This document shows positions 32,175 to 41,739 of a stretch of DNA of 64,000 nucleotides, one piece after another. Source of the DNA: Hyphomicrobiales bacterium (lineage in GTDB: Bacteria > Pseudomonadota > Alphaproteobacteria > Rhizobiales > Xanthobacteraceae); the NCBI GenBank assembly GCA_016185205.1, contig JACPOA010000034.1, positions 179,098 through 243,097 on the forward strand, in the 5' to 3' direction. The notes under the pieces were generated by a model. The model did not search any database and was not told the origin of the DNA. It saw nothing but the letters and a program-made list of their open reading frames with translations. The position numbers were made by a program, and so were the translations under genes. How positions within the stretch are numbered: position 1 is the stretch's first letter; every line of letters starts with the position of its first letter.

Positions 32175-33806
32175 TTAAGCCGACCTCGCCAGCGCGCCGT
32201 CGATCATGTCGACGGTGTTCTGCAGGCCATAGACCGCGACGAACGAGCCGAAGCGCGGGCCCTTCTCCTGGCCGAGCAGCACCTGATAGAGCATGTTGAA
32301 CCAGTCGAGCGAGACGCCCGGCTTGCCGTCCTTGGCTTTTTTCTTTTGGTCGAGGAACGGTTCGCGGCGGCCGATCTCATAGACGACGTCCTGGATTTCT
32401 TCCGCCGTGGCGTTCGCCGGCAGGTTGGACAGCGCGTCGCGCAAATCGGTCAGCGCCTCGCGCTCGACCTCGTTCGGCTCGCGGAATTTTTTGGTCGGCT
32501 GCACGAAGTCGCGGAAATAATGGATGGCATATTCGACTTGCTGCTGCAGTTTCGGATGCGTCTGCGCCGTCACACCCGGCCGGTAACGACCGATGAAGCC
32601 CCACAGCGTCTCGGCGTTCTCGGCATTGGACGAGGACACCAGCGTCAGCAGCATCGTGAACGTCACCGGCATGTCCGGCTTGGGCGGATGGCTCTGGTGG
32701 ATGTGCCAGACCGGGTTCGACAATTGCTGCTTGGGATCCTGCCGCTGATAGCCGTCGAGATGCTGCTGGTATTCATCGACGGTGCGCGGAATGACGTCGA
32801 AATAGAGCCGCTTGGCCGCCTTCGGCTCGCGATACATGAACAATGACAGGCTCTCAGGCGAGGCATAGCGCAGCCATTCGTCGATGGTGAGCCCGTTGCC
32901 CTTCGACTTGGAGATCTTCTGCCCGTTCTCGTCGAGGAACAGTTCGTAGTTGAATCCCTCGGGCGCCCGGCCGCCGAGCGCGCGGCAGATTTCGCCCGAC
33001 AATTTCACCGAGTCGATCAGGTCCTTGCCGGCCATCTCGTAATCGACGCCGAGCGCGACCCAGCGCATCGCCCAGTCCGGCTTCCACTGCAGCTTGCAGC
33101 GGCCGCCGGTGACCGGGACCGTGAAGCGTTCCTGCGTCGCCGGATCCTCGTAGGTGATGGTGCCGCGCTTGGCATCATGCGCCAGTACCGGCACTTGCAG
33201 CACGACGCCGGTGCGCAGATCGATCGGCAGGAACGGCGAATAGGTGGCCGCGCGCTCCTCGCGCAGCGACGGCAGCATGATCGCCATCAACTGGTCGAAG
33301 CGCTCCAGCACCTTGAGCAGCGCGGCGTCGAAGCGGCCCGATGTGTAGCAGTCGGTCGAGGACATGAATTCGTAGTCGAACCCAAAGTGGTCGAGAAACT
33401 TGCGCAGCCGCGCATTGTTGTGCTCGCCGAAGCTCGGATGGTCACCGAACGGATCAGGCACCTTGGTCAACGGCTTGCCGAGATGCTTCTCCAGCATCTC
33501 CTTGTTGGGCACGTTGTCGGGCACCTTGCGTAACCCGTCCATGTCGTCGGAAAAGGCGATCAGCCGCGTCTTGATCTTGTCGTCGGTCAGCACGCGGAAG
33601 GCATGCCGCACCATGGTGGTGCGCGCGACCTCGCCAAAGGTGCCGATATGCGGCAGGCCGGAGGGGCCGTAACCGGTCTCGAAGATCACTTCGTCTTTGG
33701 GCTGCTTCTTTAGCCGTGCGACGATCTTGCGCGCCTCCTCGAACGGCCAGGCGCCCGATTGCTCGGCGAGTTCGCGCAGCGATGCGGCATTTTCCATAAC
33801 GGACAT
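32175..33806 (-). CDS. lysK: Lysine--tRNA ligase, class I
   Basis: A 543-residue class I lysyl-tRNA synthetase, the archaeal-type enzyme that replaces the usual class II LysRS in alphaproteobacteria and spirochaetes. The HIGH-like motif is in [13 protein letters not shown] (about 46-57), and the KMSKS-like motif is [11 protein letters not shown]. The C-terminal anticodon-binding helices are present and the length is normal. It charges tRNA-Lys in the cytosol. A single gene, convergent with the carbonic-anhydrase-like gene across a palindromic repeat. Confidence 0.95.
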   Translation of the reverse strand: MSVMENAASLRELAEQSGAWPFEEARKIVARLKKQPKDEVIFETGYGPSGLPHIGTFGEVARTTMVRHAFRVLTDDKIKTRLIAFSDDMDGLRKVPDNVPNKEMLEKHLGKPLTKVPDPFGDHPSFGEHNNARLRKFLDHFGFDYEFMSSTDCYTSGRFDAALLKVLERFDQLMAIMLPSLREERAATYSPFLPIDLRTGVVLQVPVLAHDAKRGTITYEDPATQERFTVPVTGGRCKLQWKPDWAMRWVALGVDYEMAGKDLIDSVKLSGEICRALGGRAPEGFNYELFLDENGQKISKSKGNGLTIDEWLRYASPESLSLFMYREPKAAKRLYFDVIPRTVDEYQQHLDGYQRQDPKQQLSNPVWHIHQSHPPKPDMPVTFTMLLTLVSSSNAENAETLWGFIGRYRPGVTAQTHPKLQQQVEYAIHYFRDFVQPTKKFREPNEVEREALTDLRDALSNLPANATAEEIQDVVYEIGRREPFLDQKKKAKDGKPGVSLDWFNMLYQVLLGQEKGPRFGSFVAVYGLQNTVDMIDGALARSA

Positions 33807-33903
33807 GATCTCCGGGCGCAGACATAAGGAAAGCGCCCCAGCCCGTCAAATCGAACCCGTAATTCGGGTTACTTGCCGCGCGAGATAGACTACTCCTTGC
33901 CCG

Positions 33904-35172
33904 ATGAAGGCTTCCGACGACCACAGCGCGCCCCGCAAGACCGCCGCCGTCATTGGCGGCGGACCGGCCGGCCTGATGGCGGCTGAGGTCCTGGCGCGGG
34001 GCGGCGCGGCGGTGACGGTCTACGACCAGATGACCTCGCTCGGACGCAAGTTCTTGCTCGCCGGCCGCGGCGGTCTCAATCTGACGCACAGCGAAGACTT
34101 GACGCTTTTCCTCACCCGCTACGGCGACAGCGATCCTTTGTTGCGCGGCGCGATCGAGGCGTTTCCGCCGCAGGCTTTGCGCGCGTGGAGCGACAGTCTC
34201 GGTCAACCGACTTTCGTCGGCTCGAGCGGGCGGGTGTTTCCCACCTCGCTCAAGACCTCGCCGCTGCTACGAACCTGGCTGCTGCGGCTTGGCAATCTCG
34301 GTGTCACCGTCAGGCTTCGCCACCGCTGGGAGGGCTGGGACGCGGATGGAAACCTCCGCTTCGTCACGGAAGGAAAAGAGCAGCGTGTTCTGCCCGACAT
34401 CACCGTGCTGGCGCTCGGCGGCGCGAGCTGGCCGCGGCTCGGCTCGGATGCGCGCTGGGCCGAGCTGTTGCGCGCGCAAGGCATCGTCGTAAGGCCGTTG
34501 CGGCCGGCCAATTGCGGATTCATCGCGCCCTGGTCGGAGGTGCTGCGCCGCTTCGAAGGCCAGCCACTCAAACGCATCGCCCTCACCTTTGCCGGCCGCA
34601 GCGTGCGCGGCGAGGCCATGATCACCCGCGACGGCCTGGAAGGCGGCGCCGTCTACGCCCTGTCGTCACCGATCCGCGAGGCGATCGAGCGCGACGGGCA
34701 AGCGACGATCGTCATCGATCTGCTGCCGGATGTCGGTGCCGCGAAACTCGCCGAACGGCTGTCCAGTCCGCGCGGCAAGCAGTCGCTATCGAATTATCTG
34801 CGCAAGGCGACCCATTTGTCGCCGGCAGCGCTTTCGTTCGTTCGGGAAGCCGCCTTGTCGAAAGGTCTGTCGCTGCCGGCGCTGAACGCGCAGGACCTCG
34901 CCGGCCTGATCAAATCCGTGCCGGTGCGCTTGACCGGCGTGCAACCGATCGCCACCGCGATCTCGACCACCGGCGGCGTCAGTTTCGCCGAGCTCGACTC
35001 TCGCTTCATGCTGCGGCGGCGGCCCGGCGTCTTCGTCGCCGGCGAAATGCTCGACTGGGATGCGCCGACCGGCGGCTATCTGTTGCAGGCATGCTTTGCC
35101 ACCGGGGTCGCGGCCGCGCGCGGCGCGCTGGCATGGCTACCGGAGCGACACGCCGCGCTCAAAACGGGCTGA
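33904..35172 (+). CDS. FAD-dependent oxidoreductase, BaiN/HI0933 family (TIGR03862)
   Basis: A 422-residue flavoprotein. The dinucleotide-binding motif IGGGPAGLMAAEVLARGG lies near residue 18. Next come the HI0933-family signature GRKFLLAGRGGLNLTHSE, and the C-terminal TGGVSFAELD, FVAGEMLDWDAPTGGYLLQ. This is the subset TIGR03862. Substrate and physiological role are not established; relatives include the bile-acid reductase BaiN. The last 14 bases overlap the convergent solute-binding protein gene. Confidence 0.88.
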   Translation: MKASDDHSAPRKTAAVIGGGPAGLMAAEVLARGGAAVTVYDQMTSLGRKFLLAGRGGLNLTHSEDLTLFLTRYGDSDPLLRGAIEAFPPQALRAWSDSLGQPTFVGSSGRVFPTSLKTSPLLRTWLLRLGNLGVTVRLRHRWEGWDADGNLRFVTEGKEQRVLPDITVLALGGASWPRLGSDARWAELLRAQGIVVRPLRPANCGFIAPWSEVLRRFEGQPLKRIALTFAGRSVRGEAMITRDGLEGGAVYALSSPIREAIERDGQATIVIDLLPDVGAAKLAERLSSPRGKQSLSNYLRKATHLSPAALSFVREAALSKGLSLPALNAQDLAGLIKSVPVRLTGVQPIATAISTTGGVSFAELDSRFMLRRRPGVFVAGEMLDWDAPTGGYLLQACFATGVAAARGALAWLPERHAALKTG

Positions 35173-36067
35173 TCGGGAAATAGCGCAGCCACAGGTCGGT
35201 GAAGCGGCCCTTCTCCCACAGCCGGAACAGCGCCCAGTTGACCGCCTGCCGCAGCACGTCGTTGCCGCGCTTGACCGCGATGCCGACGCCCTCGCCGAAG
35301 AAGCGGCTTTCGAGATAGGGCCCGCCGCGGAACGCGCAGCAGCCGCCGGAATCGGTGCCGTTGAGCCAGAACGCGAGCGCGATGCCGTCGCCGAACAGCA
35401 GGTCGACCTCGCCCCTCTTCAGCGCGAAGTGGGCGGCGTCGGCGTTCGGATAGGGACGCAGCTCGGCTTCGGTGAACAGCGTCTTGAGATAGGCCTCATG
35501 CGCGGTGCCGGCGACCACCGCGATTTTCTTGCCCTCCAGCGCCTCCGGCCGCACCTCGATCTCGACATCGCGCCGCGACACGAAGCGCGCCGGCGTGCGA
35601 TAATAGGGATCGCTGAAATCGACCTGTTTGCGCATCTCCGGCGTCTCGGCGATCGAGGCGATCACAGCGTCGCCATTGTTTGAATTCAGCGCGCCGATCA
35701 GGGTGTCGAAGCGGCGCATCTGCACCGTGCAGGCGACCTTGATCTCCTCGCAGATCAAGCGCGCCAGATCGACATTGAAGCCAGCGGGCGCGTTGTCCGG
35801 CCCGGCATAGTTGAACGGCGGATAGTCGGTCTCGGTGAGGAAGCGGATGATGCTGATGCGCGACAGGTCCGGCCGTTCCGGCCGCCGCCGCGGATCCCAG
35901 AAGCCGGGCACCGCCATGGTATCGGCCGGCGGATTGACCGTCGGAGGCGCGGGTGATGCGCCTTGCGGTGGGTTGGCCGGCTGTGCATGGGCGGCGGCGA
36001 CCATTGCCGCCAGTAGAGCGGCGATCAGCACACCGCCGCGCAAAGACTGACCGCACATTCGATTCAT
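35159..36067 (-). CDS. Amino-acid-type periplasmic solute-binding protein
   Basis: A 302-residue protein with a signal peptide (GGVLIAALLAAMVAAAHAQ), a proline-rich linker and an SBP_bac_3 domain (FLTEDYPPFNY-type start, GFNVDLARLICEE, DFSDPYYRTPARFVSR, KIAVVAGTAHEAYLKTLF). It should bind an amino acid or similar ligand in the periplasm, but no permease or ATPase gene is beside it, so it may use a distant transporter or act as a sensor. The ATG at 36067 has GAGG 7 bases upstream; the frame continues to 36139. Confidence 0.83.
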   Translation of the reverse strand: MNRMCGQSLRGGVLIAALLAAMVAAAHAQPANPPQGASPAPPTVNPPADTMAVPGFWDPRRRPERPDLSRISIIRFLTETDYPPFNYAGPDNAPAGFNVDLARLICEEIKVACTVQMRRFDTLIGALNSNNGDAVIASIAETPEMRKQVDFSDPYYRTPARFVSRRDVEIEVRPEALEGKKIAVVAGTAHEAYLKTLFTEAELRPYPNADAAHFALKRGEVDLLFGDGIALAFWLNGTDSGGCCAFRGGPYLESRFFGEGVGIAVKRGNDVLRQAVNWALFRLWEKGRFTDLWLRYFPISPF

Positions 36068-36166
36068 TCGCCGGCCTCGATATAGAAGAATCGCGGCGAA
36101 CATAGCATCGCCGTGGCGACGGGCCAGCCATAATCGCAAGGCGCGGCAGGCTGCCGGGCGGCGCGA

Positions 36167-36619
36167 TCAAACGCCGGTCAAGTGCTTCTCGATCTGATGC
36201 ACCGGCAGCTTGACGAAGTCCTTGTCGAACTCGGCACGCACCGCGCTTTTCAGCGCATGCGAATAAGCCGGACGAATCATGCCGAGCGCGCGCGGCGGCG
36301 CCACCACGATCAGCGACTTCACCTTGCCGGCGGCGAGCGCCGCATCGAGGTGCTTGACCAGATGCACGAGGAAATCGCGCTCGGCCTGATCGTGCCAGTC
36401 GGTTTGCTCGATGGTGCCACGTACGCCGTGCCCCGCCGGACTATAGGCCCGCCCGGGCTTCTCGGCCCCGAGTTCGTGAGTGGCCAAGTCCTTCTGCTCG
36501 AACACTTCAAGCGTCTTGAGATTGGGAAATTTTTCGTCGCCGGCATTCTCCAGCACCAGCGCCTTGGCGCCGTCGCACACCACCACCCATTCGCCGCGGT
36601 GAATCAATAATTCAGACAT
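36167..36619 (-). CDS. Host attachment protein (PF10116 type)
   Basis: A 150-residue cytosolic protein resembling the family named for attachment to host cells (AtsA-like): WVVVCDGAKALVLENAGDEK, the RDFLVHLVKHLDAALAAGK helix, SLIVVAPPRALGMIRPAY and a terminal DKDFVKLPVHQIEKHL. Despite the name it has no signal peptide, and resembles archaeal/eukaryotic release-factor-like folds, so a translation or stress role is also possible. The start has GAGGAGG upstream. A consensus FixK2 box at 36674-36687 suggests induction under low oxygen. Confidence 0.82.
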   Translation of the reverse strand: MSELLIHRGEWVVVCDGAKALVLENAGDEKFPNLKTLEVFEQKDLATHELGAEKPGRAYSPAGHGVRGTIEQTDWHDQAERDFLVHLVKHLDAALAAGKVKSLIVVAPPRALGMIRPAYSHALKSAVRAEFDKDFVKLPVHQIEKHLTGV

Positions 36620-36673
36620 AACCCGACCTCCTCAACTTGCACGCAACGCTAGGACAATCGCACTGCGCGTGCA

Positions 36674-36687
36674 TTGCTTTGGATCAA
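36674..36687 (-). promoter_or_regulatory. FixK2-type box upstream of the host attachment gene
   Basis: TTGC-TTTGGA-TCAA fits the Bradyrhizobium FixK2 consensus TTG(A/C)-N6-(T/G)CAA exactly. Centred about 61 bases before the ATG at 36619, it would place transcription start near 36639 if used at -41.5, leaving a short leader that just includes the ribosome site. Inferred function. Confidence 0.5.
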
Positions 36688-36722
36688 ACGCGCGAGGCCG
36701 CGATTTCGTTGCGAGAGAAACG

Positions 36723-38399
36723 TCAGTTGGTGCCGTCGAGCAGCCGGCGGGCGATGACCTGGGCCTGGATCTCGGCGGCGCCCTCGAAAATATTGAGGAT
36801 GCGGGCGTCGCACAGAATGCGCGAGACCGGGAATTCCAGCGCGAAACCGTTGCCGCCGTGCACCTGCACCGCATTGTCGGCGGCGGCCCAGGCCACCCGC
36901 GCGGCCAAGAGCTTGGCCATGCCGGCCTCCAGGTCGCAGCGGCGGCCGGAATCCTTCTCGCGCGCGGCGAAATAAGTGAGCTGGCGCGCGATCATGATTT
37001 CCGTCGCCATCATCGCGATCTTGTCGGCGACGCGCGGGAAGCCGACGATCGGACCGCCGAACTGCACGCGGTTCTGCGCATAATCGAGCGCCCGCTCCAT
37101 CGCCGCCTGCGCCACGCCGATGGCTCTGGCAGCGGTCTGGATGCGGGCCGATTCGAAGGTCTGCATGAGCTGCTTGAAGCCCAGGCCCTCGACCCCGCCC
37201 AGCAGGTTTTCCGCCTTCACCACGAAGCCGTCGAAGGCGATCTCGTATTCCTTCATGCCGCGATAGCCGAGCACTTCGATCTCGGTGCCGCTCATGCCCG
37301 CTGCCGGGAACGGGTTCTTGTCGTCGCCGCGCGGCTTCTCGGCCAGCAGCATGGACAGGCCACGGTGGCCGGTTTCCTTCGGATTGGTGCGCACCAGCAG
37401 CGTCATCAGGTCGGCGCGCACCGGATGGGTGATCCAGGTCTTGTTGCCGTAGATCTTGTAGACATTGCCCTCGCGCACCGCGCGGGTCTTGATCGAGGCC
37501 AGGTCGGAGCCGACGTTCGGCTCGGTGAACACCGCCGTCGGCAGCACTTGCCCGGAGGCGATCTTCGGCAGCCATTTTTCCTTTTGCTCGCTGGTGCCGC
37601 TGCCGAGGATCAATTCGGCGGCGATCTCCGAACGCGTGCCCAAGGAGCCTACGCCGATATAGCCGCGCGAAAGTTCCTCGGAGACCACGCACATGGATTC
37701 CTTGCCGAGCCCCATGCCGCCGAACGCTTCGGGGATGGTGAGCCCGAACACGCCGAGCTCGGACATCTGCGCGATGATTTCGAGCGGGATATAGCTGTTG
37801 GTGCGATGCCAAGTCTGCGCGTTGCCGATCACTTCGCTGTCGGCGAACCGGCGCATTTCCTCGCGGATCGATTCCAGCGTCTCGTCCAGCCCGCACTGTC
37901 CGACCGTGGCACTGTGGCTGGCGCGGATCAGTTCGACCAGGCGGGCACGCCGTTCGGCGGTATTGCCGCTGGCGATCAGGCCTTCGACGTTTCGGTTGAT
38001 GCGGGCCGCGACCTGCGCATTTGAAAGGCCCAGATCGGCCGGCCGCACCACCTCGCCCTGGCTCATCGGGATGCCGCCGACGATCTGGGCGAGATATTCG
38101 CCGAGACCGATGCGCACCAGATGTTCCTCGAGTTCGCCGAAGCTGCCGGCGCCGACCATGCGTTTGGTATAGGCGGCGAGCTGGCGCACCGCTTCCACAT
38201 AGGTGGCGAGCCAGGCCAGGCCGTGGGTCGCGCGCTGCTCGCGATCAAACAGGCGGCTGACCGTGTGGCCTTCCACCACCACCCGCTCGCGCACCTTGAC
38301 GGTGGCGTCCGCCAGAAGAGCGTCGAGCGCGGCGGTCGCTTCGCGGCTGAGGGCGACCAGTTCGTGTTCGGCGGCGGGACGGGAGGCGGCAATCGGCAT
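36723..38399 (-). CDS. mcd: (2S)-Methylsuccinyl-CoA dehydrogenase
   Basis: A 558-residue acyl-CoA dehydrogenase with an N-terminal extension of about 150 residues before the catalytic core, the layout of Mcd. It oxidises methylsuccinyl-CoA to mesaconyl-CoA in the ethylmalonyl-CoA pathway. Core motifs: IPEAFGGMGLGKESM, VFTEPNVGSDLASIKTRAV, TWITHPVRADLM, QVHGGNGFALEFPVSRILCD and ILNIFEGAAEIQAQVIARRL with the glutamate region. ccr and ecm lie within 10 kb, supporting the assignment. The ATG at 38399 has GAGGA upstream; the open frame to 38474 is leader. Confidence 0.85.
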   Translation of the reverse strand: MPIAASRPAAEHELVALSREATAALDALLADATVKVRERVVVEGHTVSRLFDREQRATHGLAWLATYVEAVRQLAAYTKRMVGAGSFGELEEHLVRIGLGEYLAQIVGGIPMSQGEVVRPADLGLSNAQVAARINRNVEGLIASGNTAERRARLVELIRASHSATVGQCGLDETLESIREEMRRFADSEVIGNAQTWHRTNSYIPLEIIAQMSELGVFGLTIPEAFGGMGLGKESMCVVSEELSRGYIGVGSLGTRSEIAAELILGSGTSEQKEKWLPKIASGQVLPTAVFTEPNVGSDLASIKTRAVREGNVYKIYGNKTWITHPVRADLMTLLVRTNPKETGHRGLSMLLAEKPRGDDKNPFPAAGMSGTEIEVLGYRGMKEYEIAFDGFVVKAENLLGGVEGLGFKQLMQTFESARIQTAARAIGVAQAAMERALDYAQNRVQFGGPIVGFPRVADKIAMMATEIMIARQLTYFAAREKDSGRRCDLEAGMAKLLAARVAWAAADNAVQVHGGNGFALEFPVSRILCDARILNIFEGAAEIQAQVIARRLLDGTN

Positions 38400-38613
38400 G
38401 GAATCCTCGGATACGGGCGGCCGGCGATCACTTGGATGCCGGCTGCTTTCGGAAACACTACGCGTGCAGTGCACAAAAGCAAAGTGGCCCCGGAATTATC
38501 GGGTTTTTCGACCGTATAAACGAGGGTGCCTTACCAAATTGCTACAAAATTAACCATTTCGCGCTCTCTTACGGTGGACCCATGCCACCGGCGAAACCCG
38601 AGCCCGGCTCTCC

Positions 38614-40632
38614 ATGCGCCTCATCGAATTTCTGCTGCCGTTCAAGCACCTGACCCGGGTGCTCACCGCGTTCTCAGTGCGCACCCGCATCGTCGTATTG
38701 GCGCTGATCCCGGTGGCCGGCTTCATCGCCAATGGACTGACCTATGTCGCCGGCGAGGGCGACGTCGGCACCGCCTTCGCGACCGCCAAGCGTTCCGGTG
38801 CGCTTGCCGATGCCAGCCGCGATTTCAAAAGCGCGCTCACGGGAATGCGTATCATCGTGAGGAATTTTAGCGTCTCGCCCGACAACAATCTGGTGGCAAC
38901 CTTCGAGCAAGCGCATGTGCACGCGCTGCTCAGCCTCGACAACATCGCCGCCTTGATCGACCACCGCCACGCCGAAAATATCGTGGCCCTGCGCAAGAAT
39001 GTGCTCGAGTTGAGCGAGACCTTCACCGACCTGGTGCGGCAACAGAAGGTCCTCGGCTACGACGAAAAATCGGGTCTGCGAGGCAATCTTCTCGAAGCCA
39101 GCAATGCGGTCGAGCGCATCATCAACGCGAACATGACATGGCTCGCGGAAGTAGACGCCACGAGATTGATGATATCGCTGCTGGTCATGCGGCACCACGA
39201 AGCCGAATATCGGCTGAGCCAGCAGGAATTGACCAAGAAGCAATTCTTCGCCGGCTACAAGAAGTTCAACGATATATTCGACCTGGTCGACGGCACGCCT
39301 GAGATGAAGGCGTCGCTCGAACAGCAGGTGAAAGCCTATGCTGATACCTTCGCGAAATGGATCGAGAGCATCGACCACGTGCATTCGCTGCGCGCGGTGA
39401 TCGATCTCGACAGCCAGCGCATGCTGCCGCGGGCGGATGAAATCATCGCTCGCGCGCGCGCGACCGCGGAAGAGGCGTCAGTGGGGCTTGCCGTATCGCA
39501 GGCGCGCACGCGCAACGGCATCATCGCGGTCGGCATCGGCATGGTCGCACTCGGCCTCGGCTTCAGCTGGCTGATCGGGCGCAGCATCACGCGTCCGCTC
39601 AACGGCCTGGCCGGCGTGATGAAACGGCTCGCCGCCGGCGATACCAGCACACGCATTCCCGCCACCCACACGCGCGACGAAATCGGCGAAATGGCGCGCA
39701 CCGTGATCGTGTTCCGCGACAGCATGATCGAGCGTGAAAGCCTGGCGCAGACGCAGGCCGAAGCCAGCCGCGCGCGCGAGCAGCGCAGCGACACGATTTC
39801 GTCGACGATCGGGCAGTTCAAGCATTCGGTCGAAAACGTGCTGGGCAAGCTGCGGGCGGCGGCGATGAAGCTCGAAATGAGCTCGGCCGATCTCAACAAG
39901 ACCGCCGATACGGTATCCTCGGAAGCCCACACCGCCGAACAGCGCGTCACCGCCGCCTCCGACAACGTCACCTCGGCCGCGAGTTCGGTCGAGGAACTGG
40001 CGGCCTCGATCGGCGAGATCGCCACGCAGGCCGGCAAATCCACCGATGTGGCGGGTCGCGCGGTGGCGGAAGCCCAGCGCACCGTCGCCACCATGGAGCA
40101 GCTCGGCAATGCCGCCACCCGCATCGGCGAGGTGGTCGGCCTGATCCAGGCGATCGCCGGACAGACCAACCTGCTCGCGCTCAACGCCACCATCGAGGCC
40201 GCCCGCGCCGGCGATGCCGGCAAGGGCTTCGCGGTGGTCGCGGCCGAGGTGAAATCGCTGGCCGGGCAGACGGCGAAGGCGACCGAGGAAATCGCCGAGC
40301 AGATCGGCTCGATCCAGTCGGCCGCGGCCGACGCCGTGCAGGCGATCGAGCAGGTCAACACCATCATCCGCGACATGTCGTCGATCGCCACCATGGTGGC
40401 GGCCACCGTCGATCAGCAGAACTCGGCCGTAGCCCAGATCGCGGAGGGCGTCAGCCGCGCCTCCGGCGAGGCCCGCACCGGCGCCGAGGCGATGAGCCGG
40501 GTGGCCGGCGTCACCACCGATGCCCGCGCCACCGCCGCCGACGTCAAGGATCTGGCCGACGCGGTCGCGGTCGAAGCCGAAAGCCTGGAAGCGGAAGTGC
40601 GCCAGTTCCTCACCAACGTGCAGGCGGCGTAA
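38614..40632 (+). CDS. Methyl-accepting chemotaxis protein
   Basis: A 672-residue chemoreceptor: TM1 near 25-45 ([17 protein letters not shown]), a periplasmic helical sensor of about 260 residues, TM2 near 305 ([19 protein letters not shown]), then HAMP ([20 protein letters not shown]) and the signalling domain with the hairpin tip [20 protein letters not shown]. It senses an unknown periplasmic cue and controls CheA. No che genes are nearby. The terminal pentapeptide for CheR docking is absent. Confidence 0.93.
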   Translation: MRLIEFLLPFKHLTRVLTAFSVRTRIVVLALIPVAGFIANGLTYVAGEGDVGTAFATAKRSGALADASRDFKSALTGMRIIVRNFSVSPDNNLVATFEQAHVHALLSLDNIAALIDHRHAENIVALRKNVLELSETFTDLVRQQKVLGYDEKSGLRGNLLEASNAVERIINANMTWLAEVDATRLMISLLVMRHHEAEYRLSQQELTKKQFFAGYKKFNDIFDLVDGTPEMKASLEQQVKAYADTFAKWIESIDHVHSLRAVIDLDSQRMLPRADEIIARARATAEEASVGLAVSQARTRNGIIAVGIGMVALGLGFSWLIGRSITRPLNGLAGVMKRLAAGDTSTRIPATHTRDEIGEMARTVIVFRDSMIERESLAQTQAEASRAREQRSDTISSTIGQFKHSVENVLGKLRAAAMKLEMSSADLNKTADTVSSEAHTAEQRVTAASDNVTSAASSVEELAASIGEIATQAGKSTDVAGRAVAEAQRTVATMEQLGNAATRIGEVVGLIQAIAGQTNLLALNATIEAARAGDAGKGFAVVAAEVKSLAGQTAKATEEIAEQIGSIQSAAADAVQAIEQVNTIIRDMSSIATMVAATVDQQNSAVAQIAEGVSRASGEARTGAEAMSRVAGVTTDARATAADVKDLADAVAVEAESLEAEVRQFLTNVQAA

Positions 40633-40645
40633 TTCCCGTCTGCGC

Positions 40646-40733
40646 ATTCCCGCGAACGCGGGAATCCAGCTAAGATAAGATCTGGGTCCCCGCTGAAGCC
40701 TGCGCCCGCGCAGGCGGGTGCGGAGACGCGCGG
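40646..40733. repeat. Dispersed palindromic repeat
   Basis: ATTCCCGCGAACGCGGGAAT then TCTGGGTCCCCGCTGAAGCC, GCGCCCGCGCAGGCGGGTGC. A member of the same general family as 713-785, with an expanded right half. It overlaps the GTG that would otherwise start the YihY gene. Confidence 0.7.
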
Positions 40734-40750
40734 ATTCTAGGGCAAGCGCT

Positions 40751-41602
40751 TTGCGCATTCTCAAATTGGCATCGCGGATCGCGATCGACGCATTCCGGCA
40801 TTTCCTCGCCGACGACGGCTGGGCGATCGCGAGCCACATCGCGCTGTCCTCGCTGATGGCACTGTTTCCGTTCCTGATCGTGGTCACCGCGCTCGCCGGC
40901 TTTTTCTTCGGCTCCCGGCAGTTAGCCGACGAGGCCGCGCGCATTTTGTTGGAAGCCTGGCCGCAGGAAGTCGCCGGCCCGATCGCGCTCGACATCGCCG
41001 GCGTGCTCACCGACACCCGCACCGGCGTGCTGACCCTTGGCATCGTGTTCGCGCTCTATTTTGCCTCCAGCGGCGTGGAAAGCCTGCGCATCGGATTGAA
41101 CCGCGCCTACAACTTGCCCGAGTCGCGGCCGTGGTGGTTGCTGCGGCTGGAATCGATCGGCTATGTGCTGGTCGGCGCGGTGGCGATCCTGGCGTTCTCG
41201 TTCCTGGTGGTGCTGGCGCCGCTGATCTGGGCCAAGGTCCTGCGATACGTGCCGACGCTGGAGCCGCTGAGCGATCTCATCACTTTCGCGCGTTACGCGG
41301 TGGCGGTGGTGGTGCTGGTGGTCGCGCTGCTGATCGTGCACAGCTGGCTACCGGCCGGCCGGCGCTCATTCGCCGAGATCGCGCCGGGCATTGCCGCAAC
41401 GCTGCTGTTGTGGCTGATCACCGGCGCCGCCTTCGGCCGCTATCTCGCCGAATATGCCTTCGTCTACATCTCGATGTATGCGGGGCTCGCCTCGGCCATG
41501 ATCGCGCTGGTGTTTCTCTATGTCTGCGCGTCGATCTTCATCTATGGCGGCGAATTGAATTCAGAGATCGGCAAAGAACGAGCAAAGGCGCGCAAGCGCT
41601 AA
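40751..41602 (+). CDS. YihY/BrkB family inner-membrane protein
   Basis: A protein of about 283 residues with six predicted transmembrane helices, of the YihY/virulence factor BrkB family (once called ribonuclease BN). Typical motifs: GWAIASHIALSSLMALFPFL, YFASSGVESLRIGLNRAYN, and FVYISMYAGLASAMIALVFL followed by FIYGGELNSEI. Function is not settled; transport is suspected. The GTG at 40718 lies in a dispersed repeat, so I favour the TTG at 40751, with AGGG about 8 bases upstream. It converges on ccr across a nested repeat. Confidence 0.85.
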   Translation: MRILKLASRIAIDAFRHFLADDGWAIASHIALSSLMALFPFLIVVTALAGFFFGSRQLADEAARILLEAWPQEVAGPIALDIAGVLTDTRTGVLTLGIVFALYFASSGVESLRIGLNRAYNLPESRPWWLLRLESIGYVLVGAVAILAFSFLVVLAPLIWAKVLRYVPTLEPLSDLITFARYAVAVVVLVVALLIVHSWLPAGRRSFAEIAPGIAATLLLWLITGAAFGRYLAEYAFVYISMYAGLASAMIALVFLYVCASIFIYGGELNSEIGKERAKARKR

Positions 41603-41614
41603 CCATTTTTCTTG

Positions 41615-41739
41615 TGCACGATCTTTTCCGACCTTCCTTCGCCCACCGACCCGCCTTCGCGAAGCCCGCTTCGGCGGGCGAAGGAAGGAGCGGGCTTCGC
41701 GAAGGCGGGAACCGGTTCCCACTTTTCGGGATCATGCGC
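41615..41739. repeat. GCATGATC palindrome split by another hairpin repeat
   Basis: TGCACGATCTTTTCCGA (41615-41631) and AACCGGTTCCCACTTTTCGG...ATCATGCGC (41710-41739) are the two halves of the 49-bp palindrome seen intact at 1502 and 50197. Between them is a 78-base hairpin-rich element (CCTTCCTTCG...CGAAGGAAGG). The ccr stop codon lies within the right half. Confidence 0.8.
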
